A DNA stretch of 64,000 nucleotides from Galerina marginata (taxonomy: Eukaryota; Basidiomycota; Agaricomycetes; Agaricales; Galerinaceae), in assembly GCA_023014335.1 (NCBI GenBank), contig JAECYW010000026.1:646001-710000 (forward strand). Direction: 5' to 3'. This document shows, in pieces, positions 57,101 to 64,000 of this stretch. The notes beneath the pieces were generated by a model. It saw nothing but the letters and a program-made list of their open reading frames with translations. It was not told the origin of the DNA and searched no databases. The number at the start of each line of letters is the position of its first letter. The first letter of the stretch is position 1. Position numbers and translations under genes: made by a program.

Positions 57101-58130
57101 ATCACGGCTTTTCCACAATGGGTTCCCACATACCAGACTCTCGGGAGTTCGTTGATGGTCACAAGTCAAGGCGAAAGGACTTTCCTCATTGTTGGGATTG
57201 TTTCCGGGAAGGAAAGGGTAAAGGAAGTGGCAGGATGTACAAACTATGAATTGTCGTGTAATTGGATCCAGTTGAAAGTGACTATGACCAGGACGGGGGT
57301 CAACTGGCACGGACTCAATCACCGATGATAAAGCGCCAGCTACTCGCAAGAAGCTCCGGAAACCTCCTAGGAGAACCCGGATTGCACGACGTGGCACAAA
57401 ATATATGCATTCCATAACTAGGGATAACAGAGTCGCCACCCTCACCACTGGTGTTTGCCCGTGGAGTCCAGCTGAGTGGAAAAAATTTCTGCTGAACAGT
57501 CAGACTTGGGCTATGTGATTGATCGAGTAATTTACCTGTATTGACAAAAGGTTTGCCTAGTCCAGAACTTCCACGTTGCATGGTCCACTGGACCTCCTTT
57601 TGACGAGTCAAGTGCCCCAGTTCGCTGAAAAGGCGGTCCAATAAAGCCTTTGCTTGGTCGTCCTGCCCATAGCGCTCGGAGAGTAGAACAATGAGCTGGC
57701 AAATACGATTTTCAGTGAATAAAAATTCGCGATTAACACGATGTTGAGTTAAGGAATGAACGCCATGATTTGGGATGATAATTTCAACATCTGTTGGCCA
57801 CCTGAAGACACCATGATCTTCAGGTTTGTTTCGAAATACCAAAGGGACCTTCAGGTCGGTGACCAGACCCTTTAAAGTGTCGAGTTCAGCATGGGTGCGA
57901 CTGCTCCAGTGGTCTTCTGCTGGGTTTGCGACTGGGGTGGGGGCAAGTGCCGATGCATTGATCACGAGGCGCTTATCGTCCTGCGTATGATTATCTCGTG
58001 TGCCTCGAGAAACTAGTTGCCCATCTCCTTCATATCTCCCAGTGATTGGGTTTAATACAGTGCAGTGTGATTTACATTTGCACCTGACACGTTTGGGTTT
58101 GTTAGATTGTCGAGGGATGTTTCTCCGCAT
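54118..58130 (-). CDS. TNP2-type (CACTA/En-Spm-like) transposase
   Basis: A large multi-exon frame beginning MRRNIPRQSNKPKRVRCKCK at 58130, whose Cys/His-spaced start suggests a zinc-binding segment. The TNP2 hallmark lies near 56810-56900: VFSLSVDGFNPFGNKTAKQ and SSTGIWLVLLNFPQHLRYLP, then ENMYLAGVVPDKPSKEDIYP, ELLEFWNDGV and LIPLVCDMPAAQQVIGLGAA with FCTFCDLD. LPYWNIVKYTVVDPMHALDL carries the Asp/His block typical of the family. Downstream exons continue with KLPTWITPAPPNWGTAERGK and TPRKRAILSHYMDLVAAVRI. HAALHIGDMLGLFGPNHSHS precedes a less conserved C-terminus that stops at 54118-54120 after LDFNVDFAKENRPQE. Introns are short (for example 55540-55585 and 54180-54245). No clear disabling change was seen, so it may encode a near-full transposase. 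Confidence 0.85.
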
Positions 58131-58257
58131 GAAGACGAGCTAGGACACAATCTCAAACTTGAAGGTGAATGAGAGCAGAAATAAGATGAATAGCAGGCAT
58201 GTTATCGATCATTCGTAATCATGTAAATACGTCCGAATTAAGTCTACTGATCGCAAG

Positions 58258-60804
58258 TCAAGACTCCGCTGGGAGATTAGCTGCAGCATTGTTCATGTTT
58301 TCCCGAATGGTCCGTTGCATCTTTTGATTCTTCCTCCAAGTTTCTTGTTTAACATAGGAAGGAGATTGATCATCGCGCAGGGAAAGAAAATATTGAGGAT
58401 AAGTAGGATGAGGGATGGGATCCCCGGTCACCGAGAAGTAGATCTCAGAAATCTCATCCCAGACTTTGTCCGAGGTGTATATCCAGACTTGGCTACCATC
58501 ATAGTTCCTGTTGAAGGGCGGTACCAAATGGAAGAACAAGTCGCCAGGAATGGGTGGGCTGCGAGCTGGTTTACCAGGGTGGTCGATTTTATTTGGCCCC
58601 TGGCTCACGTTCCAGACGAAATGGACGGCTTGGCCATTTATCTTGAAATCTCTGCCAACTGGACGTTCCAATTTCTTTGTCAACGCGCTACGATTAGATG
58701 TAGATGGGGCCAAAGTTGACGTGGATGGCGCAGGAGTTGACGTGGATGGCGCCGAGGTTGACGCGGACGGGGCCGAAGTTGACGCAGACAGGGCCGAAGT
58801 TGACGCAGACGGGGCCGAAGTTGACGCAGACGGGGCCAGCGTCGAGGTAGATGGGGCTGAAGCTGTAGACTCTTGCTGTGATTTAAGACTTGTTAGTGAA
58901 GTCAACAATCGTTAGAAGATGATCTCACCTTAACAGTTGTCAGAAGGGCTAATTCCGTCACAGTCTGCTGCGGTTCTTGAGCATTTTGTCCTGTCGGTAT
59001 TTCAGGCCTTCTCGCCGGCTCCCCATCAGACGGCATTTCAGTCCTAATTGTAGTCAACGGCTGCTGGAGGTCAACGACTGGGACGTGAATTGTCTCGCGG
59101 ACCACTTCTACATTGGTATTGGCCACGGTGCTTTCTGGCGGCACGGAAGGGTAAATAGGACGAGGATGTTGTAGTGGAGTGGAATTTGTGGCCAACGAGG
59201 CTGCGGAAAGAGTGAAAGACGGTTGCGATGACACTAGCTGAGGCTGAGGTCGCGACGATGGTACTTCGGGAAAGGCTTGGGTTGGATATCTCGGAGTTAC
59301 TCCGGGTTGTCTGTACTGGTCATCCGCAAACCGGGACGTTTGACGAACGCTCGCCAGTGACGTACTAGCATTCTGCATAAGATGAGGACTACTGAGGAAT
59401 TGTGTCGGAGCGGGTTGGGGATTGCCTTCCGGATTGGTAGATTGGCCTTGGAATAGTAGCGTATTCCTAGGTACTGTGCCAGTCGCCCACACGTCGCCTT
59501 GCCTTAGGTCGAGGAGATTACTCTCACAAGGCAATGTTGACAATCTGAAATGAACCATGAGCATTAACTTGGAGACCAAGGCCATGGAAACATACAAGAA
59601 AGCAGTCACGATGTTCATCCGTTGCCAGTTTCCTATGATAATGTATTCGACAACCTCTAGGATTTGGTCTTTTCCAATAGTAAAGGGGCTCAGATTGTCG
59701 ATAGAGCGCGAGACATTCTCGAAGTCAACAAAGCGGTCGTGCCCTTTGATTTGCTCGAGAACGACGTCAAAGCGTGGATCGTTGCGGTCACGATTTTTGC
59801 AATAAATTCCCAATAAGCGTTTGATGTTCCTCCGCTGTGTATCTATATTCGGTGAGAAAAAGACAGATCTGGAGTGGAAAGGAACAGAGTTGCCCAATTC
59901 GCCTCTATGACTAGAGAGCCCGATTAACATAAAGACCCAAGATGCAAATGAATGTTAATATTACTTACAGCTTGGCAAGGCGTTCGGGGGATGACAGGAC
60001 CGCCAAGGCTTCCTGATCACTACTGCGAGATAATGTCACCAGACGGGAAAAAAATCAAAAATCAAGGTAGCTTACGCGTGTCTCTCCCTGTACTCCTCCA
60101 ACGGTGTAGTGGGCGGAAAATCTGGGGAAGAACTAAAGGTGTGGCATTGGGGTACAGTTCAATTAAAAATACTTGTCGTACGGCTCACCTCCGAGTTACT
60201 ACTCTAGCAGATGGAAGATTGTGAACAGGTGTGGCAGACTCTGTGGCAGACTCTATGATAGCTTGAGAGAAGTCTAACGATTTCAACTAGAAGAAGTCAG
60301 TTTTGAACGTTGCGGCCAGCGTAGCAGACGAAGTATCTTACGTCTTGGCCAGGAAAAGCCGCAATCTGGTCAAAGGGGAGTTCTTCATGACCGGGAAGGT
60401 GAAGCTCAACTACGTCCGCTGAGCGACCTATCGCAGCAGTACCAGCATCGTGGTTCGTAGAAAGGGAAAGGGCGCGGAGCGCAGAAGACAGGGATGTGGA
60501 GGATGGCATTGGATTGCTGCTGTTGCAATGTCAGGGCGGGTTTATCTATGGTTCATGTAACAAGAATCCGAATCACCTTTGAGCTGACAATGCGGGTGTA
60601 TGGATCATCGTCATTCGGAATGAGATCTAACAAGATCTGGAAGCCTGATTTCGGATATATTGCGTTCACGAGTCCTTCGACTGTCAGAGACTGAGCTCCA
60701 AACGATTGGTCCTTGCTGCTCTAAAGAAGGTCGAAAGGCACGGCAGGTTCAAGAATTTCGAAATACTCCGTAAGGCCACTCCCTTCTTCGGGATAGAGAC
60801 TCAT
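58258..60804 (-). CDS. Companion gene of the TNP2 element (unknown function), one in-frame stop
   Basis: The same-strand gene directly upstream of the transposase, as often seen in fungal TNP2 elements. Reading starts at 60804 (MSLYPEEGSGLTEYFEI) but meets TAG at 60721-60723. The frame then continues (SFGAQSLTVEGLVNAIY, FQILLDLIPNDDDPYTRIVS), through a GT-AG intron, to MPSSTSLSSALRALSLSTN at 60509. Later exons include QRRNIKRLLGIYCKNRDRND and WQRMNIVTAFLYVSMALVSK, a Pro/Gln/Ser-rich middle, a seven-residue Ser-Thr-Ala-Pro repeat, and a folded-looking end (GRDFKINGQAVHFVWNVSQG, GDLFFHLVPPFNRNYDGSQV, YFSVTGDPIPHPTYPQYFL) to the stop at 58258. Either the TAG is a real defect, or the start lies at 60509. 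I know no function for this protein. Confidence 0.6.
58697..58866 (-). repeat. 21-bp coding tandem repeat (Ser/Ala/Pro/Thr-rich heptads)
   Basis: About eight copies of a 21-bp unit of the type GTTGACGCAGACGGGGCCGAA (seen on the plus strand). On the minus strand they encode repeats like SASTSAP within the companion gene. Length may vary between copies of the element. Confidence 0.75.
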
Positions 60805-61599
60805 AACAATAACAATGGAAGTGGCAACACATCATTAGGGTCAACCAGATGATATGCTAGCCATGGAGGGAGAGATAGGGCACTGTATCATTAGGTGTAC
60901 CCAGATGATACTCGTGGCCGAAGTTGTTGAAGGTTGCGTTAATCGAAGGGAGTTGTAGAAAAGACGGTGTGAGAAATCTGATTAGCAAAGCAAACTGTCA
61001 CGTGCTCAGCGCTCAGCCCAAGCCGCCAAATGCGAGTCTCAGTTTATGACCTACCTTGACGTGCTCTGGTCTCCCTAAGCACGTCTCGTTTGCAGGCATA
61101 CCTTTCGCGAGTTCTGGGTAAACCTAAACTCGCTCCCTAGAACTTTCTTCATGTCTCTTATTCGATCTGACCGGCCCCATGTCTAGTCAAGAGTCTGTGT
61201 TTCTGAGGGCAAGTTCGTCGCCATTAACATGATTCTCCATATACCAACTTCATTTGATTCATCTAGCCTTTCTACTCCCTGTCCTTTTCCTATCAAAGCA
61301 ACTACAAATTGTCTTGAGTTTAGACCGACGCCCAAACAAAGCTATCCAATCTCAAGATTATACAAAGTTGGTCCATTTTTCTAGAACTACAACACCTGCT
61401 GACCGATCTGATCTACGACTAGTCTACTCCTGCAAGACATGTTAATTGGAATCAAGGACTTGAGAAAACTCGGCTTACGGTCATCTGATCTGAGTGGGGC
61501 ATGGTTCTCCATGCGCATGAGCTTCTATGCATCGGGATAGGTAGCTGGCGTTGGTAATAAGGTCCGTCAGCAATATGTTGAGTTCAGAAGCTGAAGCGC
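60805..61599. other. Upstream flank of the TNP2 element, with short direct repeats
   Basis: ATCATTAGGxxxACCAGATGATA-like copies lie at 60831-60855 and 60887-60911, 56 bp apart, immediately upstream of the companion gene. They could be subterminal transposase-binding repeats of the element. No gene was recognised between here and 61599. Confidence 0.4.
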
Positions 61600-62209
61600 T
61601 CACAGTTTTATGGCTCTACGTAGAATTTTCTTTGGACCGGCTGGGCGAGAAAGTACCCGAACCCGCTTCCCAAGCGAAAAAATAGCCAATTCCCCTCGCC
61701 ATGGAACATCAGGGCAAATTCCGAGCAGGTTTAAGTTTGTATCTGCCTCTGGGTCCAGATACCCTACCGCCAAATAGTGATATTTGCCGACGATAACGGA
61801 CGCAGTATGGACAGCGACATGGTTTTGGTTGTCAAATCTTGTGGACATGTCGATTTCTGGAAGGTTGTTCGGACGGTCCTTATCAACCACGACAACGCGA
61901 TTGAGCAAGGTTTGTGAACATGCAACTTTAGGATAGTGATGTCCTAATGCGAAAGTGTACTAACAACAAATTTCAGCCTGTCAGTGAAGCAGAATTCAAG
62001 TCGTGGACGTACATCCAAGGCTCTTCTGGGCTGTGATCTGTGCTGGCGAACAAGCTGAAATAACTCAATATGGACTCCGGCCACAGTTCTTTTATATTTT
62101 GATAATACAAAACATTCGAACCGATCCTTCTTTTTTGAATAAGAGTTAACACCGTGCACACGAAATTAAACATCGACCCAGCCATGAAGCCTGCAACGTC
62201 CCTGACCAC
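61600..62209 (-). CDS. Hypothetical protein, two or more exons
   Basis: Exon 1 reads VRDVAGFMAGSMFNFVCTVL, SNVLYYQNIKELWPESILSY and STDHSPEEPWMY. After an intron around 61970-62005, the frame continues FALGHHYPKVACSQTLLNRV, then SVIVGKYHYLAVGYLDPEAD, VPWRGELAIFSLGKRVRVLS and RPAGPKKILRRAIKL, stopping at 61600. The PWRGELAxFxLGKR block recalls a small multicopy group of agaric hypothetical proteins, often near transposons. No catalytic function is suggested. The start is not certain: no ATG was found at the head of exon 1, so an upstream exon may be missing. Confidence 0.5.
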
Positions 62210-62395
62210 GATGGCGAAGCAATCTTCGCAGAACTCTGCACTTCAAGAAGCATGTTCTACACGTTTCAATTATCAGCTTTTTGTTTTTCATCATACGTTT
62301 TGTGCCAACTTTAAGGGTAGATATATCTAGGGGACAACCCGAAGCTCGTTGTTCACAAATCGTTTCATACGGGAACCATCCCTCGATTTTTCATC

Positions 62396-64000
62396 ATGTC
62401 TTCAACGGCAGAAAACTTGTGGACACAATTGCGTTGTGACAACGAGTCGCACTATGGCTCAGCGCTAAGTGAGTTTTCGTCAAAGCTTGTCAATATATAT
62501 TTATTACCGTGAATGTGCTGAATTTAGGACGGGTTCTAGCTGAGTCGCCGCCTCCCTCGGTAATTGGTACACACTTCTCCCGGAGCATCGGAAGTTTTCA
62601 GACTGCGTACACAACGCCTAGCTCCGAGTACAGTCACAGCTTTTGCCCTCAAGGTGTAGTCGGTCCATTTTGGGCGATGTCGGGAAGAGGTTCTCAAAGG
62701 TCTTCAACCGGAGAAGGTATTTGGTTGACTGATATGCGTACTCGATGTTTAACGATGTGCATTTAGACCTTACCGGGAAAGGGGATAGCAGTCGACTGAT
62801 CGGTGGTGCATTTATTCATCAGGAGCAGCCATACTCTACTTATCAACCCGCAATGCACCTGCAAATCGAAGGGATTGATCCTCAAAACTATCAAGTCCAT
62901 CCGACGCTTTCTCCAAACGCGAACTTGCCCCAAGAAAAATCATCCATGCCGAATCCGACAAATGATCCCTATAATAATAACGGCGGCGACGAGGGTAATC
63001 TTGAAGGCGAAGCGGTAGGTTGTTGTCAATTTGTTAAAGCTATTGATTAATGACATTTATTGATTCCATCAAGGACTCACCAGAAACCCTTCGAGAAGAA
63101 CTTCGTAACTTGAAGGCAGACGTCAGCAGACTCTTGGAATTAATGTCCTCAAAGGATGAATCTGCACCAGGACATGGCTCTGTCTACAGGACGAGTGGGG
63201 CTAATTCTGACGCTAAGAAACAGATGAAGGTGAAGAGGAAATCGGCACATTCAAACGAATTTTTGGTGAGGATCTCTCATTTGCGCCAGTTCACGACTGC
63301 ACCTGAATCTCATTTTTATGAAGGAAAACATCAGGCAACACATTGTACATCTTATGGGTGGCAACCTCTTTGCCATTAGTCGGCAGCCTTCGGAAACCGA
63401 GCTCATCGTCTTCAGGCAAAAGTGGAATGAAAGACCTGCTGATTCGTTTATTGCCTGTTGCGACGTTGATAACTTCAAGGTTGAACTCTCCTCCAGCCCG
63501 CATACCCCATGGAACACCTCAGCATCACGTATTTTTGCGTTAGATTTCCTTCGTTCAACCGCAGTCCCAGCCTCCCCTTCAAGCATCAAGAAAATAGAGA
63601 CAGCCTTTTTCACTCGTCTTAAATCTATTGTCGCTGACTATAGGAAACACCAAAAAGGCCTGCATGTAATTGAAGCGACCAAGAGCGGGCAAAGGAAGCG
63701 GCAAAGGAAAAGGAAGGTTTGCATGCCTTACGTTTAAGTTGGAGTTTTCTTGTCTAACACCGTGAAGCTCTTTAATAGGCGTCGTGGAACCGTAGAGAAC
63801 CATCCTCTTCTACGCCGACATCTTGCAATCATAGATGAGCTCGGCATTGAAGGAATGTCAAGTGATGAGTCTGAGAGCGAAGGTGACGACGTGTCTTCGT
63901 GCAACGTCCACATGCCTCCCTGGAGGAGTGAGTCCCTATCCGACTGGCTCCACGTCATTGACACCGTTTATATTCGTGAGCGGAAGAAGTCTGGAGATCG
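62396..64000 (+). CDS. Hypothetical multi-exon protein, agaric multicopy family (cut by window edge)
   Basis: Exons 62396-62468, 62528-62716, 62767-63014, 63074-63265 and 63324 to about 63716, then from about 63779 to the right edge, all joined in frame by short GT-AG introns. The protein starts MSSTAENLWTQLRCDNESHY. It has a Pro/Asn-rich disordered part, a probable coiled coil (TLREELRNLKADVSRLLELM), a Lys-rich stretch and a folded core (IRQHIVHLMGG, FRQKWNERPADSFI, LDFLRSTAVPASPSSIKKIE). A basic KSGQRKRQRKRK run follows, then HLAIIDELGIEGMSSDESES and PPWRSESLSDWLHVIDTVYI. The GMSSDESE...PWRS...W block is a feature I associate with a large family of uncharacterised agaric proteins. The C-terminus lies outside the window. 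Function unknown. Confidence 0.7.

Noticed and set aside
53640..60900. Clear CACTA terminal inverted repeats for the TNP2 element
   Set aside because: I looked on both flanks and found no convincing inverted pair, so element boundaries are left open.
1..64000. A biosynthetic cluster, CRISPR array or phage-like system
   Set aside because: No core biosynthetic enzymes, regular spacer repeats or phage genes were seen. The content is ordinary fungal genes, an F-box array and transposons.

Overview
This window is nuclear DNA of a basidiomycete, most likely a mushroom-forming agaricomycete. The evidence is dense genes split by very short introns (about 48-83 bp), F-box proteins of the agaric type, a DUF6533-type membrane protein, a fungal SRPK-like kinase, a small fungal Tudor (HVA1-like) protein and a TNP2 (CACTA/En-Spm-like) transposase. 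No rRNA, convincing tRNA, CRISPR array or bacterial operon was seen.

Layout. At 1-6.8 kb: the N-terminus of an F-box protein cut by the left edge, an unrecognised basic nuclear-type protein, and a clear CTP-dependent diacylglycerol kinase (DGK1). At 6.8-29.8 kb: a tandem array of one F-box paralogue family, with eight intact copies, two clear pseudogenes and at least three relics. All lie on the minus strand and all intact copies have one phase-0 intron at the same place. The array also holds a small HVA1/Tudor gene on the plus strand (8.3 kb), an unrelated single-exon F-box gene (13.5-15.1 kb), and a secreted GPI-anchored cysteine-rich protein gene (16.6-18.6 kb). That last gene is split by a 1259-bp inverted-repeat transposon in a TA site. 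A 277-bp MITE follows it.

At 30-38 kb: a long disordered protein with an upstream ORF, an acidic/basic protein with an apparent GC-AG intron, an SRPK-like kinase, and a DUF6533 membrane protein. At 39.8-44.1 kb: a large, GC-rich, disordered protein with one C-terminal membrane segment. Its reading frame breaks at four places, and each break is explained by one missing base. At 44-54 kb: gene-poor, repeat-rich DNA with tandem duplications, ACCGGT-rich repeats, a 656-bp hAT-like MITE and low-confidence exons. At 54.1-60.8 kb: a TNP2 transposase gene and a companion gene, both minus strand. At 61.6-64 kb: a hypothetical minus-strand gene and the start of a multi-exon plus-strand gene that runs off the right edge.

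The genes do not form a pathway. The main biological signals are birth-and-death evolution of an F-box family (probable SCF ubiquitin-ligase substrate adaptors) and disruption of host genes by non-autonomous transposons. Exon joins were read by eye from GT-AG signals and frame. They need RNA evidence.
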